From Dermacentor variabilis (lineage: Eukaryota; Arthropoda; Arachnida; Ixodida; Ixodidae), in contig NC_134573.1 in NCBI RefSeq assembly GCF_050947875.1, positions 63,961,815 to 64,025,814 of the forward strand: 64,000 nucleotides of DNA, in the 5' to 3' direction. Within the stretch, counting starts at the first letter, position 1; every line of letters begins with the position of its first letter. The position numbers and the translations under genes were made by a program. Below, in pieces: positions 22,152 through 34,189 of this stretch. A model generated the notes under the pieces. It was given only the letters and a program-made list of their open reading frames with translations, was not told where the DNA came from and did not search any database.

Positions 22152-22384
22152 GTGCGTGGCATCAGCGATTGTTTTCAGAGAGCGTCGCCTTCACAAGGTT
22201 CTTTGTGCGACATTACTCAAACGCGGTTCCCTACGGAACGCGATATCAGTATTTATCCCTTACGAGGAGACCAATTAGCTTTGTGCAAATGCGACTGGCG
22301 CATTTCGATAACGTCAACAATTGCAGTTATGACCTTGCCTTTAATGAAAGTTAACTGGGGCTCCCGTAGACCCGTAGTCCCGTA

Positions 22385-22458
22385 GTCGAAATTAATCTGG
22401 AGTACCCCACTACAGCCTGCCTTATAATCATATACTGTAATTTCATTTAATTTTCATA
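22385..22458 (+). mobile_element. SINE 3'-body fragment
   Basis: A diverged copy of the end of the 2164 SINE: CTGGAGTACCCCACTACAGC then TTATAATCATATACTGTAAT and a T/A-rich end. The tRNA-like head is missing. Confidence 0.5.
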
Positions 22459-22459
22459 T

Positions 22460-24320
22460 AAAAATATTCGTTTGACATTGCTGCTGCTACGTGGCACGAC
22501 TAAAGTTCCATTAAACATGGTTGTGCCTGCACCAAATTAACTTTGTAGAGATACGCAACGCGTTGAACTGAACTGAAGACATGTTGATTATGCAGGGGGT
22601 TCGATTCACCGGAACCTCATAGTCCGCTGAATTATTTTTTTTTTTGCTTTGCCATCGCTAGGTATAATTGATAAAGAGAAGTCGTGTCCACAAATGCAGA
22701 CACCACGCTTGAAGGGCTATCGTTACTTTCGAGATTTTAGTAGAATGAGCTGTATCCAGATTCGCGGAATAAAATTTGCACCGTGGCGCCTCTGCCAAAG
22801 TGAACAGCGCGAAGGCTATTCTCCTAGAGGTGAAAATCGCCTTTGCAATGTTAAATTGCTTACTAAATCAACAACTAGTCCAATCAAACACTTCACGTTC
22901 CGAAAAGTAACGGCGCTAAACAGACAAGGACATAGGCAAAGTAGAATGCGACACTGGTGCTGTTCGAAACATGAATCATCACCAAGTCTTCCAAGTTTAT
23001 AGTCTGGTCCAATGAAACGCACAGCTAAGTCCACGGAAGATCATGCTCGGTCCTGTGTTTGGTGTCTGCCGGGGCCATTGTCTGAGAACCATGAGAAGTG
23101 GAAGCTTTAAGTATTAAAGCAAGAAATTGCAGATAGTGAGAGAAACCTCTCGAAATAGGAGTGAGTTTCTTACAAGGATATGCAAACCCACAAGCACTTT
23201 AACGAATTATAGATGAATCGTGAAAGAGCTGCTGTGGCGGCTGTTAGGATGACGTTGCAAATATCTGCTAAGCTTGTTTTCCTTTTGTATGTGTCTTCAT
23301 GTAGCTTTGTCTTGGCCGACAGCTTTATCGAGCAGTTACACCTGAGGAGTTATTTTGGTATAATATTGTAAATTATGCAGCACCTGAAACATTTAAAGTG
23401 CGGTTTACATACTGCTGAGGAAGAAAAAAAAATGAGCTAATTATATGAAACCGGAGTAGACTATTGCAATTACATTTAGCTGCACTTACATGGGGCAAAT
23501 AAGTTATGCAGAAAGCTTCAAGGTTGCGGAAAGTTCAAAAAAGTTCAAGTAGCAGGCATGTCCATTTATTTGCTTTCATGAATTTTACATGCGCTGCATG
23601 TAGTTGGCTGTGCTCAACATACATGTCGACGCACATTACACTCGACAAAATGGTAGCTCTACCCACCGTTTGACTAGCATTTAAATGAGCTAGTTGGCTC
23701 ATGGCTAAGGCGAGCGAGCAGCTGAACCGTAAATGTGGTATAAAAGGAGACAGACAAGGACGTCGCTGATTCCTCCTTGTTGAATTTTTGCTAAGCGAAG
23801 CTTTAGCTTGAAATTTAAAACGCTGCTGTATGCGCCTGACTTATTCCGGATTACCTGGGGCTAATACGCGAAGTTCATTATTAGAAACGTTGAAACTATG
23901 CCATATCTTGCAGACAAAATTTGCAGATGCCAAACTAAAGTAGATATGTTGCAATGAAAAAGATTGAATATACCGTTTCAATAGGCATGTGTCATCGTAC
24001 GGGCGTTTCTTTATATAAGACGAACATCGGCGTAAAATCACATGCGTACTACAATGATGGCTTGGAAATGCGTGAGCGCTACCAGAGGCAAGAATGAGTG
24101 GAACCGAAGGATCGATCGAGGACTACGAAGATCTTCAAATGAACGCTGCTGTATCAAAGCTAGCAAATGCGTTTTACGGGTGCAAGAAACGGCTGTGAAA
24201 ACTTCACAATGAAAAAGCAGAACTTGCGGCAATGTCTGAATGTAACAGCAGTGTGGTTAGCACAGAAACGAGTCAAAGATCATTATGATTAGTCAGTTTG
24301 CGTTGTGTATCTAAAGGTAC
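22460..24320. other. No gene recognised; TATA-like site
   Basis: Intergenic. A 117-codon frame at 22649-23002 follows a poly-T tract but has random-looking composition. A good TATA box (GGTATAAAAGG, about 23738) has no recognisable exon downstream. Confidence 0.35.
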
Positions 24321-25728
24321 GTTCAGTTCAGTTCAGTTTATTGCCTTAAAAGTCCCCCGCAGGGGCATTACATAAGGGGTCTGTTTTTATAATATAACAA
24401 GAACATCGTGAAAAATAATCATCTAACAAAATTGTCAGTTAGAATTTCTGGGAACGAAGATGGACTAGTGCTAGCAGTGATGTTGGTGGGGAGGCCGTTC
24501 CAATCTGTGGCGGTACGGAAGAAAAACGAGTCTGTGAAGGTGGTTGTCCGAGCATGTTGGCGCGCTGCTTGAAGTGGATGGCTGGTGCGATGAGACATGC
24601 GTACTGCTGCTGTGATGTAAGCCTGTTGATTAAGGTTAAAAAGAAGAACTTGTGGTACAGGGAGACTGGAAATGCGACGTCGACATGAAGGCATGGACAG
24701 GCCTGATTCTGATTTCAGAGTATGAAGGAATCTAACAGCACGATTTTGAACTGATTATAATGCGGCGGTGAGATATGCTTGATGCGCGTTCTAGATGGCT
24801 GACACGTATTCCAGTTTAGGCCTGACAAGTGACTTATATGCTAGTAATTTTACATATGGTGGTACGTGCCGTAGATTCTGTTTTAGAAAACCTCAGGTTT
24901 TGTTAGCTGCTGAGATAATGGTAGTGGCACGGGCGCGCCAACTGGGGGGGGGACAAATTGGGAGATAGGGTTACACCTATATATTTATAGGATTGTACTG
25001 ATTCTAATGATGTGTTATTAATGGTATATGGAAAGAAAAAAGGGTTGCGACGGCGGGAGAAGGACACGAATTTAGATTTGTTGGCCTTAAGAGTCATCGA
25101 CGAATTGCTGCTGCATTCTAAAACACTATTACGATCATTTTGGAGAGGAGTATTGTCAGAGGAGTTATTGATAGAGCGGTAGATGGCGCAGTCGTCTGCA
25201 AACATGCGTATATTACAGGAGACAAACTGAGGTAAATCATTAATATATGTTAAAAATAACAGGGGACCAAGAGCAGATCCTTGGGGCATGCCACAGGTTA
25301 CTGAGAGGGGACTTGATAGGTGATTGTTGGCTAAACCCATTTGTTTGCGATTAGACAAATATTCCTCCATCCAGCTTAGAACGTTAGGGTCCAAGTTCAA
25401 CAGTTGATGTTTAGGAAAAGTCGGTGGGATACTTTATCAAATGCCTTTGCAAAATCCAAAGAAATTGCGCCAGTTTATACATTGATGTCAAGGTGAGCAT
25501 GCAAGTCATGAATGAAAAGAGCTAATTGAGTTTCACAACAGAAGCATTTGCGAAAACAATGTTGTGAAGGCTGAAAAAAGTGACTACTGTCCAAGAAGGT
25601 AATGATTTGGGAGTAGGTGACATGTTCCATGATTTTGGCACGGTACGCTTGTTAGTGAGATGGGCCGATGATTTAATGGCGACCAATTTTACCAAAATAT
25701 ATGCTTCTGCAAATTGTCCAATCTTCAC
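24321..25728 (-). mobile_element. CR1-like LINE, 5'-truncated and broken
   Basis: A minus-strand non-LTR element without RNase H. RT blocks in the frame 25400-24903 are CGMPQGSALGPLLFLTYINDLP and the catalytic FADD (MFADDCAIYRS), followed by a diverged thumb region ending in YKYIGVTLSPNLS. After stops, the C-terminus appears in the frame 24694-24419 (SHPLQAARQHARTTTFTDSF, then FFRTATDWNGLPTNI), the usual end of CR1/Jockey-type ORF2. The 3' UTR (GTAATGCCCCTGCGGGGGAC) ends AATAAAC followed by (TGAAC)n at 24338-24321. The upstream RT part (25728-25440) is decayed. Confidence 0.75.
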
Positions 25729-25739
25729 CCAATTCGTCC

Positions 25740-26289
25740 GTGTTTAATTGGCATTCGTTGTTTTCGAAAGCGTTGCAATGCGCTTTCCATGAAGTTTGTC
25801 TTAAGGCCAAATATTGAACGTTATCTTTGAACGTGTGGCAGGTTCACGGGACCTCAAATCATATACCCACTTGAATATAGTTATTGCTGCGTTGAAGACC
25901 CTTACACCCACGAGAACAACGCAGCTGCTTTCCATGGCGCTGCGCAGTCATTGAAAGTCGCTTCCAGTTGATTTCTGTGTGAATGCGAACAACTCTGTGT
26001 TACAAACATGATGGCCAGCCATGTTTCAATGAGAAGCCATTCTTTGCCTCATTCCACGTGATTTGCGGTAAATCGGTTCATGTCTCGCCTGGTTTCGGGC
26101 CTTATTGGTGAAAATAAACAAGTAACCGATGCGGCGATCGGACCTGCCTCCCCGCAGGAGCACTGCAGCCCGAAGCTCCAACCATTAGACCACGATTGTA
26201 GGAGTACTTTTCCCGTGCCCAAGCGACATAGGTCTTGCCAGTTTCCCTCATTCTTCCCTCATGGTAGTTAGCGCTTTGAAACGCGCTTA
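25740..26289. other. No gene recognised
   Basis: Intergenic. Around 26140-26200 a stretch resembling a reversed tRNA-like SINE head is suggested (CTGCAGCCCGAAGCTCCAAC), but it is too diverged to call. Confidence 0.35.
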
Positions 26290-26904
<615 letters not shown>

Positions 26905-26912
<8 letters not shown>

Positions 26913-27533
26913 AAGAATAATGAATGGAAGCAAAAACGTTGCAACGGACGCAGCTGTTGAAGATGGTACGGCCGCCGTTTCCGCGTAACGGGTCAGATGG
27001 TCGACACATACGATCACCCATCGGTTGTGGTTAGATGATCGGGGAAATGGGCCCAGAAGATCGATACTCACTTGTTCAAATGGCAGGCGAGGCGGCGGCC
27101 GAGGTTGGAGAAGACCTGGCGGAGCGGTCGTGGGGCGCTTGTAGCGTTGCCGTTGTTCGCAACCGGCGACGTAGTGCTTGACTGTGTCCCGCATTCTGGG
27201 CCAGTGAAAACGCTCCTGTGTCCGGTTCAAAGTTCTGATGAATCCTAGAGGGCCAGAGGTCGCATCGTCGTGCATGGCTCTCAGTATATACGTTCGCAGA
27301 CTCTGCGGCACCACCAGAAGGAAGCGTGCGCCTTTAGCCGAATAATTGGTCTTGTAAAGCAGGCCGTCGCGGGCACAAAATCGACCAGTGGCTCCAGGAC
27401 GCGATGCGGCTACAAATAGAGGTTCCAAACTAATATCATTTTCCTCCTCTGCTTTGAAAGTCATCGAGTCTGGAAATGTAGAAGAAATGGGAGCAAAACA
27501 GTCATCAAAATTGTCTTCGTCACATTCCGTCAT
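26905..27533 (-). pseudogene. gypsy integrase, truncated, zinc finger decayed
   Basis: Integrase inserts the cDNA. The frame 27533-26859 covers the N-terminal zinc region and the start of the catalytic core. The HHCC finger is damaged: the usual GHLG reads GPLG, and the CxxCQ-type pair reads CEQRQRYK, leaving one His and one Cys. The first catalytic Asp is in VSIDLLGPFP, and VDHLTRYAETAAVPSSTA follows, with the second Asp in VDHLTRY. The coding match ends at about 26905 (FIILRH), after which the frame reads through the neighbouring dispersed repeat (THFLGYLCVLVELWE). The third catalytic residue and the C-terminal domain are lost. Confidence 0.75.
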
Positions 27534-27535
27534 CG

Positions 27536-29058
27536 TCAGAGGAAGGCGGGAGAGACAGTCCGCATCTGCGTGGCGACGCCCGGACTTGTAGGAAATGACG
27601 AAGTCGTACTCCTGCAGTCGAAGAGCCCAACGTGCCAGTCGTCCCTCGGGTCATGGAGATTCACCAACCAGCATAACGTGTGGTGGTTGTAACGATAGTG
27701 AACGGGCGTCCGTAGATATAAGGCCAAAATTTGTGGACAGCGAAAACAGCTGCCAAGCATTCTTGCTCGGTCACAGTGTAATTGCGTTCCGCCTTGGTGA
27801 AAGAGCGACTAGCATAAGGCACAACGTGTTCAGCTCCGTCATGACGTTGCACTAGTACAGCACCGATGCCCATGCCACTGGCATCAGCGTGCACTTCCGT
27901 AGGCGCGGATGCATCGAACTGACGCAATGTGGGCCCTGATGTTAGCAGGAATTTTAGCTGGCGGAACGCGTCGTCGCAAGCCGATGTCCAGTTGAAAGGG
28001 ACGGCTTTTTGGAGAAGACATGTTAAGGGGAACACCACGTCGGTGAATCTTGCGACGAAGCGACGAAAATACGAGCGCGGGCCCAAGAAACTGCTTAACT
28101 CCCGCACTGACTTCGGTGTTTCGAAGGAGCTGACTGCCTCAATCTTCCGTGGATCTGGCCTCACACCGTTTTTGTCGACCAGATGCCCAAGTACTAACGT
28201 CTCGGTTTCCCCGAAACGACATTTCTTGGAATTTGGGATCAAGCCGGCTTGTTTGACACAATCCAGAACAAGACTGAGACGGCTGTTATGCTCCCTCAAT
28301 GTGCTGCCAAAAGTCATCACATCATCGAGGTAGCACAAACAAATTTCCCATTTAAGTCCTCGGAGGATAGTATCCATGAATCGTTCGAATGTTGCTGGCG
28401 CGTGACAAAGGCCGAACGGCATAACGTTAAATTCATAAAGACCATCTGGTGTCACGAAGGCCGCTTTCTCCTTATCGTCTTGGTGCATGGGTATCTGCCA
28501 ATACCCTGATCGCAAATTCAGTGATGAAAAGTAGGCAGCGAAATGTAGACAATCGATGACATCATCAATTCTAGGAAGCTGATACACATCCTTTTTGGTG
28601 ACCGCATTCAGTTTCTTGTAATCAACGCAAAACCGCCACGATCCATCCTTCTTCTTTACTAAGATTACTGGTGCTGCCCACGGACTAGAGGACTCTTGAA
28701 CAACACTTTTCCGCAGCATGTCTTTCACCTGTTCAGCAATAACTGTCCTTTCTGTTGAGGAAACGCGGTAAGGCTTTTGTCGAATGCGGTGCGCAGATCC
28801 GGTGTCAATTCTGTGGCGAGCACGAGAACGCGGAAATGAAGCCTGCTTGTCGCCTTGTGTAAAATCGAACACAGAAAGGTGTGCCCACAAAACTTGTGCG
28901 AGAGCGTGACGCTCATGTGAGGGTAGCGCCTTGTTGATTATCCGTAGGACCTGCTCTTCAGAAGTGCTTCGGTGGGGATCGCTAGTATGAGACTGCTCCT
29001 CCTCGCTTAGAACTGTAATGGAGCTGTAAGTAATCTCGTCGAATTCAGCGAGCTGCAT
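27536..29058 (-). pseudogene. gypsy reverse transcriptase-RNase H, first catalytic Asp replaced
   Basis: A 465-codon open frame (29058-27661) holds RT: SSPWAAPVILVKKKDGSWRF, the first catalytic block reading FSSLNLRSGYWQ with Asn181 (AAT, 28516-28518) in place of the conserved Asp, and the active-site YLDD at residues 243-246. The connection domain and RNase H start follow (EVHADASGMGIGAV, TEQECLAAVFAVH). RNase H breaks at IVTTTTRYAGW, where the usual VTDHHAL block is lost to a frameshift. The coding sense continues in the frame 27760-27536 and then shifts again. With Asn at a metal-binding position, RT should be inactive. Confidence 0.85.
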
Positions 29059-29100
29059 ATCGCGCGGGAGAACAGCAGGGACGCAAGAACAATTGAAAGC

Positions 29101-29702
29101 CTACAAATTTGAGGTGCCATTCACTACTCTCACGACAGAGCGTGGTACATGTACATCTTTCTTTGCGCAGCTCGACGTAAGTGGCTGGACTTGCGCGTCA
29201 AACGATGAAAGGTCGGCAGCAGCGAAATTGACCGGGATACGTGACAGCGACCAAGGCGGCAGCAGCAAATCGTTCAAAACAACACAATAGTTTTTCACTG
29301 GTAAGGAGGTGTCGGCAAGGGTGGCGAGAAGCGTGCTATTCAAAGTAATTTCGCCCGTGCCACAGTTAACGGATGCACCACAATCCTGAAGAAAGTCAAT
29401 CCCGATAATTACATCTCCTCAAGATCTTCTCCTCCGAATAAAACGCTTGCAACACGAATACCAAGGGGGACTAGGCACTCTCCCCTGACACCACGAAACG
29501 TCCCACCATCATTCCACAGGAACATAACTTTCCGACCCAGCCTCTCTTTGAAAGCCACACTCATGACGGAAACAGTAGCACCAGTATCCACTAATGCTGT
29601 TGCAGGTATACTATCAAATAACACACGCACTTTTTTCTTCACCATCATAATAGACAGAGGAGTATTTCGCAGACGCAGTCTGTCCGGCGACCTTACCTCC
29701 AT
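29101..29702 (-). pseudogene. gypsy aspartic protease, frameshifted
   Basis: Retroviral-type protease that cleaves Gag-Pol. The frame 29702-29409 contains ALVDTGATVSVMS, with the catalytic DTG at residues 39-41. After a frameshift near 29430, the expected C-terminal flap/dimer region appears in the next frame as DVIIGIDFLQDCGASVN. This runs on to about 29101 and stops 14 codons before the RT frame resumes near 29058. Confidence 0.7.
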
Positions 29703-29714
29703 TGGCCGCGCCGG

Positions 29715-31090
29715 CTAGTTTTCCGACGGCGGTTGAGACGTAGCACGTCGCCGTGGTGATGGTGAACGGCCTTGGCGACTGGTTGGGGGCGTCGGGCTGT
29801 GGTCTGAAGCTGGCGAGCCACTCCTTCTACTATACTGACGGAAGGTATTCCGGGGTGGCGCGCCTATGGTGTTGGCAGTATCAGGGTCTGTCGGCCAACG
29901 GTCGGCATAACTGTCACGCTCAAAATTAGGCCAAGTTGGTGGTGGGCCATATGTTGTTGTCTGTGAGCGCTGGCGACAAAAACGAGCAATGTGTCCTGAG
30001 GTGCCACAGCTGTAACAAACAGGCGATGCGCGACCGACGTTGTAAGCCTGGGGGTCAACCCTGGGACGCTGCGAATGATAAATGCGATCTTCCGAATTTC
30101 GATTCGTGTTGGTAGCTCGACGAGTTCGTTGATCGTGCGTCATGTCGTTGGGAAAGGTACGTCGGTGCTGTCGCAGCTGATCGACTCGACAGTCTGCAAC
30201 ACCTGGCATGGCAGACGATGCGGACTCAGCAGATGCATGTTCTTGATGTTGGTTGGAAGCGCAACCAAGCTGTTCGACATCCGCCCCTTTGTTGTGTCGT
30301 TCAAGTTCTTTGCGGACAATTTGCCTTATAGTTGCCGCAAGGTCAAATTGAAATCCGTAGTTGTCCCTTTCGTCAACGCTTGCCACCGTTGTGACATTTG
30401 CTAACCTGCCGAACTTTGGCATGATACGGCGCAGCTTCAAGGCCTCAAATGTGCGGCAATGCTTGATGAGGTCGGCGACCGAGGTGAGACTCTCCTTTCC
30501 GATTAAATAATTATAAACATCCTCGGCTTTCCCTTTGAGAAGGTGTCCAACCTTGTCCTCTTCGGACATTCGAGGATTGACCGTTCTACAAAGCTTCAGG
30601 ATTGCCTCTATGTACGTAGTACAGGTCTCACCTGGTACTTGAGCGCGCTGAAGCAATGTCTACTCCGCCCGCTTCGTTTTCGTGGTGGAATCGCCGAAGC
30701 ACTCTGTGAGGTGAGTAACGGAGCTGTCCCACGTTGTGCAGGTATCTTCATGGTTCTCGAACCGCACTAGCGCAGTGTCTGTGCTGTGAGGAACAGAGCT
30801 ACATTGTCGAGCTGAGCCGTGGAGTCCCAGCCGTTGTACTTGCTCACATGCTTGTAGTGGGTGAGCCATTCCTCCACGTCCTCACCGAATTTTCCTGAGA
30901 AAGGGCGGGGCTCCGTCTGATGCATCCAGGTGCCGTTGTTCGCACTGGAGCAGCCAGAGAAGGTTGTTGGTCGCCGCTGTGGGACATCGGGATCTCAAGT
31001 GGTGTTGGAGGCAGTCGAGCGAGGCGTCGGCACCGGCGTGGCACTTGCTGCAGCAGCACCGTCGTCTTGGTACCGCACCTCCACCCCAAA
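29715..31090 (-). pseudogene. gypsy Gag (capsid-nucleocapsid), N-terminal part broken
   Basis: Gag packages element RNA. The clean 313-codon frame (30656-29715) has the capsid C-terminal part (VGHLLKGKAEDVYNYLIG, LIKHCRTFEALKLRRI) and a nucleocapsid CCHC knuckle, CYSCGTSGHIARFC (residues 214-227). A long Ser/Arg/Pro-rich tail follows. Upstream, the capsid N-terminal part (FSGKFGEDVEEWLTHYKHVS) is readable at about 30900-30810 but is interrupted by a stop (TLR*) and frame changes. PR starts only 12 bases beyond the Gag stop, in another frame. Confidence 0.75.
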
Positions 31091-31217
31091 ACTGTTACGG
31101 TTAACGTTAAACCGGCTTTATTTAAGGGACGAGATTGATGGTGAAGTCAAGATGGCGTCCCGAGGCTGCACCAGCTAACCTCTTCTTCCTCCTCTCCTCG
31201 CCCGGCTCATGCCGTAG

Positions 31218-31322
<105 letters not shown>

Positions 31323-31519
31323 GGACCCGACGTAACATGTGCAGGAAAGAGACGACGAATCTTTTGGACGATGTATTTGCGTAACGTTTTCCGCGGATCA
31401 ACCAGCCTTCGTCAGAGCACAGTCAACACTGTACACTGTACTCTGACGAAGGCTGGTGGCAAAGCCGAAAACGTTAACTAAATACGTCTTCCAAACGGTT
31501 CTTCTCTTTCCCGCGTGCG

Positions 31520-31523
<4 letters not shown>

Positions 31524-31580
<57 letters not shown>
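31524..31580. repeat. Compound microsatellite (AC)n-(AT)n
   Basis: AC run to about 31551, then AT run, immediately before the second gypsy remnant's LTR. Confidence 0.95.
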
Positions 31581-31583
<3 letters not shown>

Positions 31584-31588
31584 TATAT

Positions 31589-33210
31589 TGTTACGCGGAT
31601 GCTGCGAGTATATAAAAACTATATTTAAAATATACATACAGGATGAGTCAGAATGGCCAAGATGGCTCACCAACAACAACACACAGCAGCCAGCGTCTCC
31701 GGTCTCCTTCCTCTTTCTTCTCTCATCCTTCCGTAACAGGAACCACGGGTGGCGAAGCGCCGTCTCGGCGCATGGCACGCGTAGAATTGCGAGTGAAGTA
31801 CGGCTTCAGCGGCGAAACGTGCACGACGTCGACAGGCATCTGACTTGAGGGTGCATCAAAGTGTAGCGGCGAAATCTGACGAAATCTGAAAACTGACGTC
31901 GTTATGGTTTTTTTTTGGTCTTCTGTGTTACTCGCGCACTGACCGCCTGACCGGCTCTTCTAATGCCACAAAAACGTGCCGCCAACGACACCCCTGAATG
32001 CTCCCTAACCTCTCGCTTCCCGAACGCCCTACCATGCCTCCCCCCCCCCATTTCTTTATTTTTTTCTCTTGTTCTTTCTCTTGATGTGGAATTCCTCTAT
32101 TTTCCCTCTTACCGCTAACTTATCGATCGGCTTCTTATGTACCAGTTTCTTCCGTTCCTTCCTCAGGTCTGGGCTAATTCGAGTTCTTACCATCCTGTGG
32201 TCACTGCAGCGCACCTTGCTCAGCACGTCCACATCTTGTATGATGCCAGGGTTAGCGCAGAGTATGAAGACTATTTCATTTCTAGTCTCGCTGTTCGGGC
32301 TCCTCCACGTCCACTTTCGGCTATCTCGCTTGCGGAAGAAGGTATTCATTATCCGCATATTATTCTGTTCTGCAAACTCTACTAATAACTCTCCCCTGCT
32401 TGCGAACGGTTGCAAGACGCGTCGGCTTTTGGCCTGCTCGAATTGTCGACACTCTTTAATGATTGCTTCAACTATAGAGCAGCTCTTGCACATGAGCAGA
32501 TTAAATGCGTCGTCAGCAATGCCCTTAAGCTCGTGCCCGACCTTCTCAGCTTCCGTTATGTCGTGATCGGCTTTACGACAAAGTGCCAGCACGTCCTGTG
32601 TGTACGAGACGTAGGACTCTGTAGGGGATTGGGAAGGGGAGGCCAGTTCCTGCTTCGCGGCAATTTTACGGCCGGCTGGTTTGCCAAACAACTCTGTCAA
32701 CTTCTGTGGGCATTGGTCCCAGCCGGTTAGCTCCTCTTCTTCGTTTTGGTACCACACCTTTGCCGTGCCTCTCTTGTAGAACAACAGGTTAGCTAGCATA
32801 AGCGTAGGGTACCATTTGTTGATTCCACTCACGCGTTCATACATGGCCGCCCACTCTTCAACGTCGGCCCCACCGGTCGCGCAGAAAGTTCCAGGATCCT
32901 TGGGTTGCACAACGACAACCGAAGGCGACAGCGACGTCGCTGGCGACGGTGACGTTGGTGGCGGCAACGACGTTGATCCCGCGCGCTCACCGTCATTCGT
33001 GGTTCGGACGGTGATGCGACGCCCGCTGCGGAGCTCCATTTCCAGCTGTGGTACCACGCACCTCTCACCAATATGTTACGGGGATGCTGCGAGTATATGT
33101 AAACTATATTAACCATATATATACAGGATGACTCAAAATAGCTAAGATGGCTGACCACCAGCAACACGCAGCAGCCAGCGTCTGCGATCTTCTTCTTCCT
33201 CTCTTCTAAA
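31589..33210 (-). mobile_element. Second gypsy-type remnant with two LTR ends, internal deletion
   Basis: The same LTR end occurs twice: at 31589 (TGTTACGCGGATGCTGCGAG) and at 33074 (TGTTACGGGGATGCTGCGAG). In both the match continues through an ACAGGATGA..CA block and a CAGCAGCCAGCGTCT block. On the minus strand the right copy precedes gag (33057) as a 5' LTR, and the left copy is the 3' LTR. All of pol is missing between them; an RTE LINE endonuclease piece is present instead. The right LTR is cut at 33210 by a plus-strand solo LTR. After the LTR, the priming region GAGGTGCGTGGTACCA resembles that of the larger gypsy element (GAGGTGCGGTACCA). Confidence 0.7.
32056..33057 (-). CDS. Chimeric frame: gypsy Gag fused to RTE LINE endonuclease
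   Basis: One uninterrupted 333-codon frame. Residues 1-220 are a gypsy Gag capsid: a proline/serine-rich N-terminus, GGADVEEWAAMYERVSGIN, WYPTLMLANLLFYKRGTAKVWY, EKVGHELKGIADDAFNLLM and QFEQAKSRRVLQPFASR. From about residue 222 (32394) it becomes the C-terminal half of an RTE-type endonuclease: LLVEFAEQNNMRIMNTFFRK, KWTWRSPNSETRNEIVFIL and CSDHRMVR (SDH motif). The usual EIDFIL block has Val for Asp. The Gag zinc knuckle is lost. Whether it is expressed is unknown; the join being in frame may be luck, but the frame has stayed open through both halves. Confidence 0.75.
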   Translation of the reverse strand: MVPQLEMELRSGRRITVRTTNDGERAGSTSLPPPTSPSPATSLSPSVVVVQPKDPGTFCATGGADVEEWAAMYERVSGINKWYPTLMLANLLFYKRGTAKVWYQNEEEELTGWDQCPQKLTELFGKPAGRKIAAKQELASPSQSPTESYVSYTQDVLALCRKADHDITEAEKVGHELKGIADDAFNLLMCKSCSIVEAIIKECRQFEQAKSRRVLQPFASRGELLVEFAEQNNMRIMNTFFRKRDSRKWTWRSPNSETRNEIVFILCANPGIIQDVDVLSKVRCSDHRMVRTRISPDLRKERKKLVHKKPIDKLAVRGKIEEFHIKRKNKRKK

Positions 33211-33575
33211 TGTTATCGCACAGCGTGGGACGCTCCGGCATGTATCCGAAGTTTCTGGAAAGTTATCGATGCTTCTATCCGCTGTCTGTTGTCGCCGAAC
33301 CTTGTGTTATCTGATTTCATCGCCTGACGCGAATGGTGTAGAACTTTGTGGAAGGCACGCGAGTCCCAACGATTAGTCTGGAACGTTCGACGACTGCTGT
33401 ATAAAAGCAGACGCGCTTGACCCGCCGATCAGATCTTCGACGATCGCCGACTGTGTTCGCCGCTGTCACCATTCTTTGAGTGTAGCCTGTTTTTGAGGGC
33501 ACAAGTTCGCCCAATAAAACGCCAGTTTCGTCTTTCGCAGTTGGGCTCCTTTCTTCACCGTCACTACCACGTGAC
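33211..33575 (+). mobile_element. Solo LTR, plus strand, with promoter and poly(A) signal
   Basis: About 365 bases starting TGTTATCGCACAG and ending CCACGTGACA, so it has TG...CA ends. It contains a TATA box (TATAAAAG, 33400-33407) and a poly(A) signal (AATAAA, 33513-33518), the expected U3-R order. It interrupts the right LTR of the minus-strand gypsy remnant. No target duplication is clear. Confidence 0.6.
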
Positions 33576-33599
33576 AGTATATATATATATATATATATG

Positions 33600-33839
33600 C
33601 CTTGCTGAAGAGGCTCGGAGACTTGCGCGTCTGCGGACTTTGGCATCACAAGAAAACTCCAAAGCCCGCTACGACGCACGACATCGGCCTGTTGCATATC
33701 ATCCTGGTGATCTCGTTTGGCTTTGGACTCCTACAAGGAAGCGCGGTTTCTGCGAAAAGCTGCTGGCAAACTGTTGTTCGTAGCCTGCCGTTCCTGCTCT
33801 CGCACGCCTAAATAAACCCCTTTTCCCCGTGCTTGTAAC
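33600..33839 (+). pseudogene. Gypsy integrase C-terminal scrap joined to an LTR end
   Basis: The plus strand encodes ARLRTLASQENSKARYDARH and then PVAYHPGDLVWLWTPTRKRG, the chromatin-facing C-terminal region of a gypsy integrase. The coding match ends at about 33770. A terminal block with CTAAATAAACCCC and a final TGTAACA (33839), like an LTR 3' end, follows. This is an internally deleted remnant of a third gypsy copy. Confidence 0.65.
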
Positions 33840-34189
33840 AATATATATAATGTGTGTGTGTGTTTGTATGTCGGAGGGGGGCACAAGCACAAACACGCTG
33901 TTTTCATGGAGCTCTTCGTAAGGGTACAGCTTTGTTCCCTCTCGAGGTGGGTGTCAACTTCACTAGTACGCAGCTACGCCGTCGTCACCTAAAAATCTCG
34001 TATGGATTTTTCGTGACAATTGTCCCAGCTGTCTTTGCGCTATTCTGGCGAAATATCCTTGTGATTTCGTTTCTCCCTTGGAAAAACGACAAGGAGACAA
34101 TTTAAATGCTCAATAGCCGTATGTAAGTTCTTGAATGATTTGGGCGGTTTGGAAAGGAGACGAAGGCTTTAAGGGCTACCCTCATTTTG

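Noticed and set aside
22649..23002. Additional exon of the putative host gene at 22662-22829
   Set aside because: It has a poly-T acceptor and GTGAAA donor, but its phase does not fit the exon at 22026 and its composition looks random.
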